Assembly: GCF_003634015.1 (NCBI RefSeq)
Contig: NZ_RBII01000001.1
Coordinates: forward strand, 62,001 to 126,000
Reading direction: 5' to 3'
Source of the DNA: Litorimonas taeanensis
GTDB lineage: Bacteria > Pseudomonadota > Alphaproteobacteria > Caulobacterales > Maricaulaceae
Length of the DNA: 64,000 bases
The notes under the pieces are model-generated. The model was not told the DNA's origin, ran no database searches, and was given only the letters and a program-made list of their open reading frames with translations. A program made the position numbers and the translations under genes. Shown here piece by piece: positions 35,806 to 46,346 of the stretch (its first letter is position 1; each line of letters starts with the position of its first letter).

Positions 35806-36831
35806 TTAATTTAGCCCATTCTGTAAGTAGTTCGCTCGATTATTAGCAATGTGTCGCGCCGACTTGATAGCGGCGATAAGGCTGTTAGGACGTGCTTTGT
35901 TTTGTCCTGCAATTCCGAAAGCCGTTCCATGATCGGGAGAAGTTCGGACGATAGGAAGGCCAAGTGTGATATTGACGCCACCATGGAAATCTAATGTCTT
36001 TACGGGAATCAAGCCTTGATCATGATACATAGCCAACACAGCGTCATAGTTTTCTCGTGCTTCGGCATGGAATAATGTGTCTGCGGGTTGGGCATCCGTA
36101 ACTTGAATTCCAGATGACCGTAAGAGCCGAGCAGACGGATTAATAATGTCATTTTCTTCGTGGCCTAGAGCCCCGTTTTCTCCTGCATGAGGGTTTAACC
36201 CTGTAAGGGAGATACGCGGCGCCCTTATGCCGAAGTCACATTGTAATGCGCCGTTCATCACTCGGGCATTACGAATAATGGCTTCGGCAGATAATTGTTC
36301 GGCTGCGTCTTTTAAAGAGAGGTGAACTGTCGCCAAACCTACACGTAATCCACCACCAGATAACATCATGACTGGGCCGCGCTCATAAGGCGGGGGTTCC
36401 AATAGGGTAAGTTGCCCTAAATATTCAGTGTGCCCCGGAAACTTAAACCCAGCTTTATATAAAACATCTTTGGCAATTGGGTTGGTGACAAGTGCAGCCG
36501 CTTCGCCCGACAGGCAGCGAGATACACAGCGTTCAATACTTTCTGTTACGGAAAGCGCATGATACGGGTCTGGTGTTCCTGGAGTAGGGACTCGTCCATC
36601 TATGGGGAGAATAGGGAGTGCATTTTCAAAAACAGAGGCGATGTCCGCACAAGTTTTGATTTCTTTTAAAGGATAGTCAAAGTCTTGATTAGCCTGAGCT
36701 ATAACGCGAGGCGGTGCCACAATTGCGAAGGCAAACTCTGATTTATCTTTTAATGCCGCCCATGCTTTTAAAGTAATTTCAGGCCCAATGCCGGCAGGGT
36801 CGCCCATGCTTAATAACAAAGGCGCGGTCAT
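35806..36831 (-). CDS. pdxA: 4-hydroxythreonine-4-phosphate dehydrogenase
   Basis: A 341-residue NAD-dependent, metal-requiring enzyme of vitamin B6 synthesis. SMGDPAGIGPEI at the N-terminus, TNPIAKDVLYKAGF, GHTEYL, GLNPHAGENG and AMYHDQGLIPVK with metal-binding histidines are all present. It sits between surA and rsmA, the widespread proteobacterial order. Confidence 0.97.
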   Translation of the reverse strand: MTAPLLLSMGDPAGIGPEITLKAWAALKDKSEFAFAIVAPPRVIAQANQDFDYPLKEIKTCADIASVFENALPILPIDGRVPTPGTPDPYHALSVTESIERCVSRCLSGEAAALVTNPIAKDVLYKAGFKFPGHTEYLGQLTLLEPPPYERGPVMMLSGGGLRVGLATVHLSLKDAAEQLSAEAIIRNARVMNGALQCDFGIRAPRISLTGLNPHAGENGALGHEENDIINPSARLLRSSGIQVTDAQPADTLFHAEARENYDAVLAMYHDQGLIPVKTLDFHGGVNITLGLPIVRTSPDHGTAFGIAGQNKARPNSLIAAIKSARHIANNRANYLQNGLN

Positions 36832-36837
36832 CTTGGT

Positions 36838-38088
36838 TTAGCGAACGACGACAGTGGCTTTGCGGCGTATATCCCGAAGCGCACGTCGAGAGGCTTGAGC
36901 CAATTGCTGGTCCATTAAACGGTTCTCTATATCATCACGTGTTGGGATATCTGAACCCGTGGCTTCGCGAGAACAGACCATGATAGAGGCGGCACCGTCA
37001 GGGCGTTCAATCGGCGCTGAAATTGTGCCGACATCCGTATTGGCCAATATATCAATCAATTGCTCGTTTAATTCACTGGCTTTAAGCTCGCCCATGTCAG
37101 CCTGGTCGACGCCATCAAGGGCTTTAATATCTTCGGGCAATGTATCGCATGATGTCAAAGTATCCCGAAGTTTGACGAGTTCATTTTTGGCATCTTCGAA
37201 ACTTCTATCGGTAATGCTCACTTGCTTGAGCTTATAAAGTGTATCGGCTTCTGAGACTTTTTTCTCAATCAAAGCGATAACATAATAACCGCCTGGGACT
37301 TGAATGGGTTTAGAGACGTTGCCTTCAACCATTTCTTTGATGACTTTATCGAGCTCAGGACGCAATTCGCCGTCACGGACCCATCCCACATCACCACCTT
37401 TTGCCGCGCTCGGCGCAGATGAAAATTGTTGGGCCAAGAGCGGGAACGGCGCGCCCTCCTCGATTTGGGTAATCATAGCTTGAGCGCCTTGTTCCGCTCC
37501 TTCCATACCGCCAATTTCTGGCGTTGCTTCAATATAAATTTCTGCAACGCGGAAACTGGGCTTGTCAGCATTTGCTGTCAGTCGCGTCAATGTTTCATCA
37601 ATTTGCGCATCTGAAATACGAATACGTGAACCGTAAAGACCATTGACGATACGTTGCCAGGCAATTTCAGAGCGGATTTGATCCCGCAATGTTTCAATAG
37701 AGACACCAGCTTGGGCCAAGCGTCCCACAACTTCGTTAGGGTCAAGACCATTCCGTCCTAATAATAAACCAACGGATTGATTGACTTCTGCATCTGAAAT
37801 TTGTTGTTCGTATTTTTGAGATTCCTGCATTTGTAAATGCTCGTCCACAAGGTTCCGAAGCGCTTGTTGTTGAAGACGGTTTAGGGTTTGCTCATCCCGC
37901 GCTGCGCCCGTCGTGGCGAGCATAAATAAGATACGCTGGCGCAGGTCATGTGTTGTGATGATGTCGTCATTTACAACCGCTGCGATGCCGTGAGGCGCCG
38001 ATTGGGCAAGAGTAGCTGTGCTCGCTCCCATCATCATGGCGGCGCTAAGCCCTGCAATTTTTATAATCTGTGTGAAAGTCTTGGTCAT
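36838..38088 (-). CDS. surA: SurA-type periplasmic peptidyl-prolyl isomerase and chaperone
   Basis: A 416-residue exported protein that escorts outer-membrane proteins. The start at 38088 gives a clean signal peptide ending ATLAQS; a GTG at 38112 is an alternative. The SurA N domain (IAAVVNDDIITTHDL) spans about 35-165. One parvulin domain at about 175-290 is recognised by FRVAEIYIEATPE and GGDVGWVRDGEL. A second PPIC domain is not evident. The neighbours pdxA and rsmA confirm the assignment. Confidence 0.9.
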   Translation of the reverse strand: MTKTFTQIIKIAGLSAAMMMGASTATLAQSAPHGIAAVVNDDIITTHDLRQRILFMLATTGAARDEQTLNRLQQQALRNLVDEHLQMQESQKYEQQISDAEVNQSVGLLLGRNGLDPNEVVGRLAQAGVSIETLRDQIRSEIAWQRIVNGLYGSRIRISDAQIDETLTRLTANADKPSFRVAEIYIEATPEIGGMEGAEQGAQAMITQIEEGAPFPLLAQQFSSAPSAAKGGDVGWVRDGELRPELDKVIKEMVEGNVSKPIQVPGGYYVIALIEKKVSEADTLYKLKQVSITDRSFEDAKNELVKLRDTLTSCDTLPEDIKALDGVDQADMGELKASELNEQLIDILANTDVGTISAPIERPDGAASIMVCSREATGSDIPTRDDIENRLMDQQLAQASRRALRDIRRKATVVVR

Positions 38089-38251
38089 ATAAACTGTATA
38101 GCCTGTCTTCACTGCCTATCAAATGAGCAGTTATAATTTCCCGCGTTTATAAGCCTTTACGATTTAAAGGCAATTCGCGTGCTGTACTCTCTGTAAAATA
38201 AATACTCTGTAATTACGGGGCCGCATGTTAAATTTCAGTCACATCTCAGCT

Positions 38252-39376
38252 CTATCCGTCTTCAATTTTGGATAAATAGCTAATTCCAACCAAAAGGGCG
38301 AAGATTGGCATCGCCCAAGCGGCCAAAATAACAGGAATAAGGCCTGCCTCCCCAAAAGTCGCAACAATGGAATCAATGAAATATAAGAGAAAGCCGATGG
38401 CGGTTCCTGCCACGAGCAATTGAAATGTTCCGCCTTGCCGTGACAGGCGTAGAGAGACACCGGCGGCAATAATGCTCATCGCCATTAATAAAACGGGTAA
38501 TGCAAGTAACTTATTATACTGCATTTTAAGCCCTAAGGCAGAGAAGCCCGCCATTTCATTGGTCTGAATAGTGGCGGGTAAGTCCCAAAATGGTGGGGCT
38601 TTGGTTTTTTGGCCGATATCTTGGAATTGACGTGTTGTGATTTGTGTCGGCAGAGAGAGAGTAGAGGTGTCTTTTTTAATTTCACCTGGTATGTTTTCCG
38701 TGGCATTTGTCAGTAGCCAATAGCCTTGAGGGGAGAGAGTGGCGGTTTTCGCGTCAAAGCGTCTTGCGAAGACTGTCCGGCCATCCGCTTCGACATCCAT
38801 TTGGTAAAATGTGGCCTCGAGTAACGTGCGGTTCGAGAAATCAACAGCATTGGCCCGAATAACCGTTTGTTGATTCATATCGCCTTCACGTAGCCAAATA
38901 TCATTGGATTGCATTTTCATGCCCCCCCCTAGCTCATCTTGCATCACATCGTGCCGCGTCATCAGGTCTGAGGCGAGAGGGTTGAAAACTAAGGCCCACC
39001 CTAAACCTATTAAGGCAGAAATTAATATTACAGGACTCAAAAACCGCCAAGCCGATAGACCTGCGGCGCGCATGACCATGATTTCGTTTGATTTATTTAA
39101 CCCATAAAGCGCGCCAATCACGCCGAATAAAACAATAAATGGTATAGTTTCTTCAATTAATGAGGGCGCTTTTAACAGCGTTAAAATCGCAAGTTGCCTT
39201 GAACCAAATTCGGCGTCCAGGCTTCGGCTATTTTCTACGAAATCAACGAGTATGATAATAGAGGTGACCACTAAAAACGCGATAAATATAGCGCGAAATA
39301 CTCGTCCTGAAATGTATCGTAGAAGTGTCGCGTGGTTGATGTTCAAAAGGCTTGGTCTTCTGGTGTGGCGGGTCAT
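38252..39376 (-). CDS. lptG: LPS export permease LptG
   Basis: A 374-residue inner-membrane permease with three helices at each end and a periplasmic beta-jellyroll between. It begins with a basic stretch then LLRYISGRVFRAIFIAFLVVTSI. With LptF it forms the LptB2FG extractor of lipopolysaccharide. Its ATG shares a base with the lptF stop. The lptD gene, often found between lptG and surA in this class, is not in the 163-bp gap. Confidence 0.93.
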   Translation of the reverse strand: MTRHTRRPSLLNINHATLLRYISGRVFRAIFIAFLVVTSIIILVDFVENSRSLDAEFGSRQLAILTLLKAPSLIEETIPFIVLFGVIGALYGLNKSNEIMVMRAAGLSAWRFLSPVILISALIGLGWALVFNPLASDLMTRHDVMQDELGGGMKMQSNDIWLREGDMNQQTVIRANAVDFSNRTLLEATFYQMDVEADGRTVFARRFDAKTATLSPQGYWLLTNATENIPGEIKKDTSTLSLPTQITTRQFQDIGQKTKAPPFWDLPATIQTNEMAGFSALGLKMQYNKLLALPVLLMAMSIIAAGVSLRLSRQGGTFQLLVAGTAIGFLLYFIDSIVATFGEAGLIPVILAAWAMPIFALLVGISYLSKIEDG

Positions 39377-40602
39377 TATGATGACCTCGTCTTTTGTTTT
39401 GTCAAAGAAGGTTTTTCAATCGTAGTTGATTCAAACCTTTTAGGGGCTATGGCGTTCGCCTCAAGGGCTTCAACACTAGACATATATTGGCGCGCGCGCT
39501 TTTTCGTGCCCCATTTTTTCAGTCGTGTGGATTTCAGCAAATAAACAAAAGAAAAGATTATGACCGCTAACGGGATAAAATATTGGAAGGCATTCAAGGA
39601 GGCATTCTCTGCCGCCGCTGATGTAATGCCAAAACCTGAGAGCCGTATTATAAACCCTATCACTGCACAGATAGCTATTTTTCTTGTGTAACCGAGGCGT
39701 TGATGTTCCCCTCGGGCTAAAAACATCAGCGCCAACAATATTAAGGCAAGATTATAGAGCGGTGATGCGAGGCGAGAATGCCCTTCCGCCCGGAGTTCCT
39801 TGCGAAATGCTAGGTTTAAATTTTGACTTTCTGAAGGAAAGAAGAGTTCGTGGAGATAACGATCAGAGGGTTTCAGGCGGTAGGAGTCATCCAGTTTAAT
39901 GAGATCGCTAAGGTCTAGAAGGTAATCACTAAATTGAACGACATCGAGGCTTCCATCTTCGAGATGTTTCTGAACCGAACCATGGCGAAGTGTTAAGAGA
40001 ACAACGTCATTTTGTCTTTGAATGTCGCCTTCTTTTGCGGTCAATGTGATCGTGTTAAGGGGGTCCCTTGCGTCATATATCATGACGTCTTGGAGACTGT
40101 TATCGGCACCGATCTCTCGGGTGTAGGCTGTTAACCCACTAAAGGGTGAAACGAACTCTCCTTGTTGAACCATTTGTGAAACGATATCCGTTCTTATCTC
40201 TAGGATTTCTGCACGCATCTGCCGAAAGGCATAAGGCTGAATGAATAAGTTTATTGTGAGGTGGAGTAGAGAAACAAGGAAACCTAAAAAAACAATAGGT
40301 TTTGCAATTTGCCAAGGCGAAAACCCCGCGGCTTTCGCAATGATAAGCTCTGAGTCGACATTCAGGCGATTAAAAGCATAGAGTGTGGCGATAAAGGCCG
40401 AGAGAGGCAAAATAATAGCAATTAATTGCGGCAAGGCTAAGCCAATGATTTTTATAAACGCCAAACCTGACTGACGATTCTCTACGATTAAGTCCAGTGT
40501 TTGAAGGCTTTGCGTTAAAATAGCCAACCCTGTGAGGGCGGCTAAGCTTGTCGCCAAGGGCCAAAGGGTTTGACCTTGAAAGTAACGTTGGATTAAGCCC
40601 AT
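39376..40602 (-). CDS. lptF: LPS export permease LptF
   Basis: A 408-residue partner of LptG with the same architecture: helices near 12-110, a periplasmic jellyroll around 130-270, and three C-terminal helices. RYFQGQTLWPL near the N-terminus is typical. The C-terminal 50 residues are basic and cytoplasmic. It is transcribed divergently from pepA, as in many proteobacteria. Confidence 0.93.
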   Translation of the reverse strand: MGLIQRYFQGQTLWPLATSLAALTGLAILTQSLQTLDLIVENRQSGLAFIKIIGLALPQLIAIILPLSAFIATLYAFNRLNVDSELIIAKAAGFSPWQIAKPIVFLGFLVSLLHLTINLFIQPYAFRQMRAEILEIRTDIVSQMVQQGEFVSPFSGLTAYTREIGADNSLQDVMIYDARDPLNTITLTAKEGDIQRQNDVVLLTLRHGSVQKHLEDGSLDVVQFSDYLLDLSDLIKLDDSYRLKPSDRYLHELFFPSESQNLNLAFRKELRAEGHSRLASPLYNLALILLALMFLARGEHQRLGYTRKIAICAVIGFIIRLSGFGITSAAAENASLNAFQYFIPLAVIIFSFVYLLKSTRLKKWGTKKRARQYMSSVEALEANAIAPKRFESTTIEKPSLTKQKTRSS

Positions 40603-40772
40603 TATGCAACGGCCATCATTGCGTCAATCGACTCTAGGTTCGGAATATGCGATATAAACGGCATTGGGTCTTCTAATCTGAAGTGGTCCCGTTTACTAGC
40701 AGGTGTGGGCGAATAAAAATTAAATTATGCAAACCGGCTATCCATACGGATTGCTGTCTATAGGAGTTCTTA

Positions 40773-42248
40773 GTGAAAGTTACATTTACAGCCAATAATC
40801 CCATTAAGTCTGGAACAGCTATTGTGTTCTCGGGCCAAAAGTTGGCGCTGAACAGCGCCGCGAACGCCTATAGAGAGACAGGGGTAGAAAGCTTTGATGC
40901 CGCGGTAAAAGCGGCGAACTTCAAAGGAGATTCGGGCTCGATTTTCGAAACATTTGTCATGAGCGGAACAAAAGCCGTGCGTTTGATGGTTGTTGGAACG
41001 GGCGCAAAAGAAGTGATTGATTATGAAATGGCCGTTGCAAAAGCGATTAAGCGTCTCTCTACTTTGGGGGAAACGACGGTAACATTACACTTAAATGATG
41101 ACGCTTCGGCTGAGGATGCGGCGCGTGCCGTTGTTGGGGCACGGCTCGCGGCATATCGCTTTGACAATTACAAAACAGATGTCACGCGGACCAAAACTCC
41201 TCAAATTAAGACACTAAAAGTCGCATGTGCGAATGCGGCTGCCGCGAAAAAATCTTATGAAAACTATCATGGCCCCGTTTGTGACGGCACACTTTACGCT
41301 CGCGACTTGGTGAATATGCCGCCCAATGATTTGTTCCCTAAAAATTATGCTGCCAAAATTAAGACGCTCGAAGAATTTGGTCTGAAAGTTGAAATTATTG
41401 GCGAAAAACGGATGAAAACGCTTGGCATGAATGCCTTTTTGGGTGTCGGTGTTGGCTCTGAGCGCGAATCCCAGTTCGTCATTATGAAATGGAATGGTGG
41501 TAAAAAAGGCGAGAAGCCAACGGCGTTAATTGGCAAAGGTGTCACGTTTGATGCAGGCGGGATTTCATTGAAACCTGGCGCAGGCATGTGGGATATGAAA
41601 GGCGATATGGGCGGATCAGCCGCTGTCGTTGGCGCTATGCTAGGCCTAGCTAAACGCAATGCAAAAGCCAATGTCGTGGGTCTTGTGGGACTCGTCGAAA
41701 ATATGCCTGATGGGAAAGCTCAAAACCCAGGCGACATCGTAACTTCGATGTCAGGCCAAACTATTGAAGTTCAAAACACAGATGCTGAAGGCCGTTTGGT
41801 TTTATGCGATGTACTTCATTATACTGTCAGCAAAATAAAGCCCGCTGCGATGATTGATTTGGCGACCTTAACAGGCGCTATTATCGTGTCGCTCGGACAT
41901 GAACATGCTGGCCTGTTTTCTAATGATGATACGTTAGCTAATCAGATTTTGGCTGCCTCTGAAACCACAACTGAAAAAACATGGCGTCTACCTTTGTCAA
42001 AAGCCTATGATAAACTTTTGGATAGTCCCTTTGCTGATATGAAAAATATTGGAGGCCGCGAAGCTGGCTCCATTACAGCTGCACAATTTTTACAACGATT
42101 TGTTGGTAAAGATACGCCTTGGGCTCATTTGGATATTGCAGGCACAGGCATGAAAAATTCACGCAAAGACCCCAGAGAAACGACCTTTGGTACTGGGTTT
42201 GGCGCGCGTTTATTGAACCGCTGGATAGCTGATAATTATGAAGGCTAA
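40773..42248 (+). CDS. pepA: leucyl aminopeptidase
   Basis: A 491-residue M17 metallopeptidase with two metal ions. The family signature NTDAEGRLVLCD is intact, and GKGVTFDAGGISLKPG and DMKGDMGGSAAV supply other ligands. A GTG start is used with TAGGAG upstream. It removes N-terminal residues from peptides; some members also bind DNA. Confidence 0.96.
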   Translation: MKVTFTANNPIKSGTAIVFSGQKLALNSAANAYRETGVESFDAAVKAANFKGDSGSIFETFVMSGTKAVRLMVVGTGAKEVIDYEMAVAKAIKRLSTLGETTVTLHLNDDASAEDAARAVVGARLAAYRFDNYKTDVTRTKTPQIKTLKVACANAAAAKKSYENYHGPVCDGTLYARDLVNMPPNDLFPKNYAAKIKTLEEFGLKVEIIGEKRMKTLGMNAFLGVGVGSERESQFVIMKWNGGKKGEKPTALIGKGVTFDAGGISLKPGAGMWDMKGDMGGSAAVVGAMLGLAKRNAKANVVGLVGLVENMPDGKAQNPGDIVTSMSGQTIEVQNTDAEGRLVLCDVLHYTVSKIKPAAMIDLATLTGAIIVSLGHEHAGLFSNDDTLANQILAASETTTEKTWRLPLSKAYDKLLDSPFADMKNIGGREAGSITAAQFLQRFVGKDTPWAHLDIAGTGMKNSRKDPRETTFGTGFGARLLNRWIADNYEG

Positions 42249-42259
42249 GGTCTGAACCT

Positions 42260-42733
42260 ATGTCAGATGTCGCTTCAGAAACTTCTGGCCCAGATTATTG
42301 GTTTTACCACCTAGAAGGCAGTACCCTTGAGGGGGTGCTGCCTGATCTCTTAGAAAAGTCACTCTCTAGAGGGTGGCGAGTTTTGGTTAAATTACCTCCG
42401 GATAAACAAAAACAATTTGACGATCATCTTTGGACATTTCGGGATGATAGTTTTATTCCTCATGGGCGAGATGACGAGCCTATGGCGGATTGGCAACCTG
42501 TTTTATTAAGTTCAGATATCAAGGTGGCAACTGGATTTGATATTGTGTTCCTTTTAGATGGAGCAGAGGTTGAAATCTCTGAAGGCGTGTCGCGCGTTAT
42601 GGTCATGATAAATGGCCGTTCAGAACAAGATGTCTCGCGAGAGCGAGGCCGATGGAAAGCCTTAAAAGCCATCAATGCCAGCCTTGCTTATTATCAGCAA
42701 AATGAGCGTGGCCGATGGGAAAAACGGGCCTAG
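42260..42733 (+). CDS. holC: DNA polymerase III chi subunit
   Basis: A 157-residue protein of the HolC family: FYHLEGSTLEGVLPDLLEKSLSRGWRV near the start, LWTFRDDSFIPHG in the middle. Chi links the clamp loader to single-strand binding protein. It follows pepA by 11 bp, the common pepA-holC pair. Confidence 0.93.
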   Translation: MSDVASETSGPDYWFYHLEGSTLEGVLPDLLEKSLSRGWRVLVKLPPDKQKQFDDHLWTFRDDSFIPHGRDDEPMADWQPVLLSSDIKVATGFDIVFLLDGAEVEISEGVSRVMVMINGRSEQDVSRERGRWKALKAINASLAYYQQNERGRWEKRA

Positions 42734-42882
42734 CATTATGGTTTAAACGCCATTGTTTTATGGTCTTTATTCGGCCATATTCTACAGGCTTAATGAAACC
42801 TATATAATGTTTTGGTTTATATTTTTAACTTGTTTTGCACTTATAAATTTATTTTTACTCTAGGTTGGATGCGAGATTTTAT

Positions 42883-43893
42883 ATGGAATTAGATCCCGCA
42901 GAAAAACGCTCGCTATCAAAGGCTAGTCGTGAGCAGTTAGAACTAGGCATCCTTATCGCCGGACTTGGCTTCGGATCTGTAGATTACCTCGCTGACACCA
43001 TCACTTTGGATGCCCGGGCTGCTGAGTTGTTTGACCTACAGCCTGACACGCCAATTCGACGCGCGAAGTTACACGAAAAAATCCACGTCGAAGATCAAGC
43101 GAGAATCAAAGCGATTACAGAGGCACTATTAAGCCGTGAGAGCGAAAATTTCTTTGATGTTACACACCGAGTGCAACATGAAGATGGAACAGTTTTATGG
43201 GTTCATGCTCGGAAACTCGTGACATTTGGCATTATTGATAAAAAAGAGGTGCCGATATCAGGTGTCGTCGCCGTGCAAAATATCACCAAACTGAAATCTA
43301 GCGAGGAGAAAGTAAAACTTCTTCTTGGCGAGATTAATCATCGGGCAAAAAACCTTTTAACCGTGGTGCAGAGTATTGCCAGAATGACGGCTCGGAAAGG
43401 TGATTTGTCGACTTTCGTAACGCGCTTCTCTGATCGCTTAACCTCTCTTTCAGCCAATCAAGACCTGATAGTCGAAAATCTCTGGACTGACGTGGTTTTA
43501 GAGAAACTCGTACAGGCTCATTTACAACCATTTATCGAAAATTCAGGTGGACGTATCTTGATAAAAGGTCCTTCCATAAAAATCCATGCAAATGCGGCAC
43601 AGGCCATAGGTATGGCGTTGCATGAACTTGCGACAAATGCTGTTAAATATGGGGCGCTTTCAAATGTGAAGGGCAAGGTCGAAGTGAGTTGGCGAAGAAG
43701 GGGGGAAACCCTTGAAATGAAATGGGCCGAGTCGGGTGGCCCAAAAGTGAAACCGCCAAAAGAAACCGGGTTTGGAGAAAAGGTCATTAATCAAATGGCG
43801 GCGCAGTCCCTACAAGGTACAGTGAAATTGACCTATGAACCAACGGGTGTGGTGTGGGTTCTGAAAGTCCCTACGAAAGAGATTTTGCCCTAA
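42883..43893 (+). CDS. HWE-type histidine kinase with PAS domain
   Basis: A 336-residue, apparently cytoplasmic sensor kinase. A PAS domain at about 20-140 ends with GVVAVQNIT. The phospho-accepting His is in GEINHRAKNLLTVVQSI. The N box ALHELATNAVKYGALS carries the extra His, and WAES gives the W-x-E, which together define the HWE family, common in alphaproteobacteria. Members often feed PhyR and the general stress response. No response regulator is adjacent. The upstream 130 bp is very AT-rich with a TATAAT at 42803-42808. A TTG six codons upstream (42865) is an alternative start. Confidence 0.88.
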   Translation: MELDPAEKRSLSKASREQLELGILIAGLGFGSVDYLADTITLDARAAELFDLQPDTPIRRAKLHEKIHVEDQARIKAITEALLSRESENFFDVTHRVQHEDGTVLWVHARKLVTFGIIDKKEVPISGVVAVQNITKLKSSEEKVKLLLGEINHRAKNLLTVVQSIARMTARKGDLSTFVTRFSDRLTSLSANQDLIVENLWTDVVLEKLVQAHLQPFIENSGGRILIKGPSIKIHANAAQAIGMALHELATNAVKYGALSNVKGKVEVSWRRRGETLEMKWAESGGPKVKPPKETGFGEKVINQMAAQSLQGTVKLTYEPTGVVWVLKVPTKEILP

Positions 43894-44189
43894 GAAGATT
43901 TTTTGGGCGCGCCAACGGCCCAGTTATAAGGTTGGAGCGTAGTTTTATCCGTAAGGCCGGCTTGGCGATAGGGGTCGGTCTCCAACCAATGCGTGACGAT
44001 ATCTTTTGATTCTGCTTCAACAATTAAAAGACTGCCGCGCATGATACCTTCATCATCTAACCATGGCCCAGCTATGTGCAATGTCACCTCGGGATGAGAC
44101 TTTAACCAAGTTAAATGCGCCTCTCGATTGCTTTGACGGATAGCCAGGCTGTCCGCTTTATCTGCGGTATGTATAAGAAAATAGGTCAT
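43890..44189 (-). CDS. YciI-like protein
   Basis: A 99-residue YCII-domain protein (dimeric alpha-beta barrel). It has [24 protein letters not shown] and [10 protein letters not shown], with the conserved His and Asp of the family. Function in this family is poorly known. Its start overlaps the gpsA stop region of the minus strand, so it is read as the last gene of the tsaD-gpsA-yciI run. Confidence 0.85.
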   Translation of the reverse strand: MTYFLIHTADKADSLAIRQSNREAHLTWLKSHPEVTLHIAGPWLDDEGIMRGSLLIVEAESKDIVTHWLETDPYRQAGLTDKTTLQPYNWAVGAPKKSS

Positions 44190-45193
44190 AAAACTTCCGT
44201 TTTGTGTTCACGTGCTAACAGCTCAACAAGCGCAGATTGAATGTTCAAATCTCCGGCCAAAATATCGGCAACGGCTATACTTATGGGCATATCGACATCT
44301 AAAGATTCAGCCATTTTTTTCAAAGCAGGGGCGCTGGCGACGCCCTCTGTTACGCTTGTTCTGGCGGCTAGGATTTTCTCTAGGCTTTCGCCTTTACCCA
44401 GCGCAAAGCCGCAAGACATATTGCGAGATTGTTCACTTGAGCACGTAAGCACTAAATCACCCAAGCCGCATAGCCCGGTTAGGGTTTCAGGATCGCAGCC
44501 CAATTTTTTGCCTAGACGGCGCATTTCTGCAAAGCCTCGAGCAATGATAGCAGCATGAGCTGAGCGGCCTAAACCCATTCCCAAAACCATACCGCAGGCG
44601 ATAGCGAGAACATTTTTCACGGCGCCGCCAATTTCCGCGCCTAGCACATCTGTTGCAAGATAAGGCCGAAATGTCGGCGCTGCGACAGCCTGCACAAGAG
44701 CCGCGCCCATGACTTCATCTTTGCAAGCCAGAGTAACAGCGGTCGGCAAGCCTTTGGCTACATCTATGGCAAAGCTCGGCCCAGATAATACGACGGGTAC
44801 GACTTGGGGCAAGGTTTCACTTAGCACGTCAGACATGAATTCCCGCGTACTTATTTCAATGCCTTTTGAGCATAAAATAACAGGTTTGCCCGTAAGAGCT
44901 TTCTCATTCGAAAGCGTAGATAAAATAGAGCGTGTATGCTGTGCTGGTGCTACAGATAAGAGCGCATCACATTGCACAAGCGCCGTTAAGTCCTGTGTGG
45001 CTGTAATTGACGGCGACAAAGCAATACCAGGCAAAAAGGCTGTATTCTCATGCGCTTTGTTGATGGAGTCGACTGTGTCCTTTTCAAAGGCCCAAAGCGT
45101 CACATCTCGGCCGGCCACGGCAAGGTTTTGCGCTAAAGCTGTACCCCATGCCCCTGCGCCTATAACCCCAAATGATTGATAAGATTGTGTCAT
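44186..45193 (-). CDS. gpsA: glycerol-3-phosphate dehydrogenase, NAD(P)+
   Basis: A 335-residue enzyme making sn-glycerol-3-phosphate for phospholipids. Rossmann loop [13 protein letters not shown] at the start, SKGIE, the GPSFA motif in [13 protein letters not shown], the catalytic lysine in [13 protein letters not shown] and GLGDLVLTC are all visible. It overlaps tsaD by four bases (ATGA). Confidence 0.97.
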   Translation of the reverse strand: MTQSYQSFGVIGAGAWGTALAQNLAVAGRDVTLWAFEKDTVDSINKAHENTAFLPGIALSPSITATQDLTALVQCDALLSVAPAQHTRSILSTLSNEKALTGKPVILCSKGIEISTREFMSDVLSETLPQVVPVVLSGPSFAIDVAKGLPTAVTLACKDEVMGAALVQAVAAPTFRPYLATDVLGAEIGGAVKNVLAIACGMVLGMGLGRSAHAAIIARGFAEMRRLGKKLGCDPETLTGLCGLGDLVLTCSSEQSRNMSCGFALGKGESLEKILAARTSVTEGVASAPALKKMAESLDVDMPISIAVADILAGDLNIQSALVELLAREHKTEVL

Positions 45194-46317
45194 GACTTTG
45201 GGCCTTTCTTGCCATATCCACTGGCGGGGTTGGCACTAGCGGCTCTTTGGTCCAAAGGCCAACGCGGGCGGGCGGCTACATCTAAATCATCTATGTCGCC
45301 AGCGGCTAATTTAGCAGCGCCTGCTAAAGCTATCATAGCAGCATTATCAGTACAGAATTTGAGCGGCGGCGCGAGAAGCGATAAACCTTCTGTGTCGCAA
45401 AGTTCAGTCAAGCGGGCCCTGAGAGCTTTATTTGCTGCGACGCCGCCTGCAACGACAAAACGTTTGGCTAATTCTCCGTGGAGGGACTTGAACATCGCTA
45501 TGGCGCGCAAGGTACGTTCACGCATCACATCACCAACAGCGTTTTGAAAACTAGCGCATATATTGGCTTTGGCGATATCAGATTTGTCTGAGGCTTCCCA
45601 AGCTCGGGCGACAGCAGTTTTTAACCCCGCAAATGAGAAGTCCGCGTGGTCTTTACCTTTGAAAGGTCGCGGGAGGGGGATGGAATTTGGATCCCCTTTT
45701 GCGGCCCATTTTTCTACATTCGGCCCCCCCGGAAAACCAAGTCCCATGACCTTGGCCGATTTATCAAAGGCTTCACCTGCTGCATCGTCTACTGTGCTGC
45801 CTAATCGGGTGTAATCGCCTAATCCGTTAACGGATAACAGTTGAGTGTGCCCGCCAGAGACTAACAGCAGTAGATATGGAAAGGCGCAAGGCGCCGCGAG
45901 ACGAGGCGACAAAGCATGTCCCTCAAGATGATTCACCGCTAATAAAGGGCGGCCGAGCGATAGTGCTAACCCTTTGGCGGCAAGTAAGCCAGAAATGACG
46001 CCGCCAATTAAACCGGGTCCAGATGTGGCGGCAATGCCTGCCAAATCTGTATATTCAATATTGGCGTCATTGATTGCGGCTTCGATAATATAGTCAATCT
46101 TTTGCATATGCGCGCGAGCGGCGATTTCAGGGACTACGCCGCCAAATGGCGCATGTTCTTCGTCTTGGCTAGCGATAATCGACGATAAAATCTCTATATC
46201 ATCCTCCTTGGTATATCGAAGAACAGAGGCCGCGGTCTCATCGCAGCTTGATTCAATCCCCAAAACGAGAAAAGGAGGTGTAAGCGTTGTCGCAGTTTTA
46301 GAAAAAATAGTGGTCAC
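45190..46317 (-). CDS. tsaD: tRNA threonylcarbamoyladenosine synthase subunit TsaD
   Basis: A 375-residue ASKHA-fold protein that with TsaB and TsaE attaches threonylcarbamoyl to A37 of ANN-decoding tRNAs. [13 protein letters not shown] at the N-terminus, metal-binding [20 protein letters not shown] and CTDNAAMIA are present. The start is GTG. It is divergent from hemC with a 29-bp gap, a very common arrangement. Confidence 0.96.
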   Translation of the reverse strand: MTTIFSKTATTLTPPFLVLGIESSCDETAASVLRYTKEDDIEILSSIIASQDEEHAPFGGVVPEIAARAHMQKIDYIIEAAINDANIEYTDLAGIAATSGPGLIGGVISGLLAAKGLALSLGRPLLAVNHLEGHALSPRLAAPCAFPYLLLLVSGGHTQLLSVNGLGDYTRLGSTVDDAAGEAFDKSAKVMGLGFPGGPNVEKWAAKGDPNSIPLPRPFKGKDHADFSFAGLKTAVARAWEASDKSDIAKANICASFQNAVGDVMRERTLRAIAMFKSLHGELAKRFVVAGGVAANKALRARLTELCDTEGLSLLAPPLKFCTDNAAMIALAGAAKLAAGDIDDLDVAARPRWPLDQRAASANPASGYGKKGPKS

Positions 46318-46346
46318 GCTTAGGAGATAAGGTTAGTTGGACAGGG

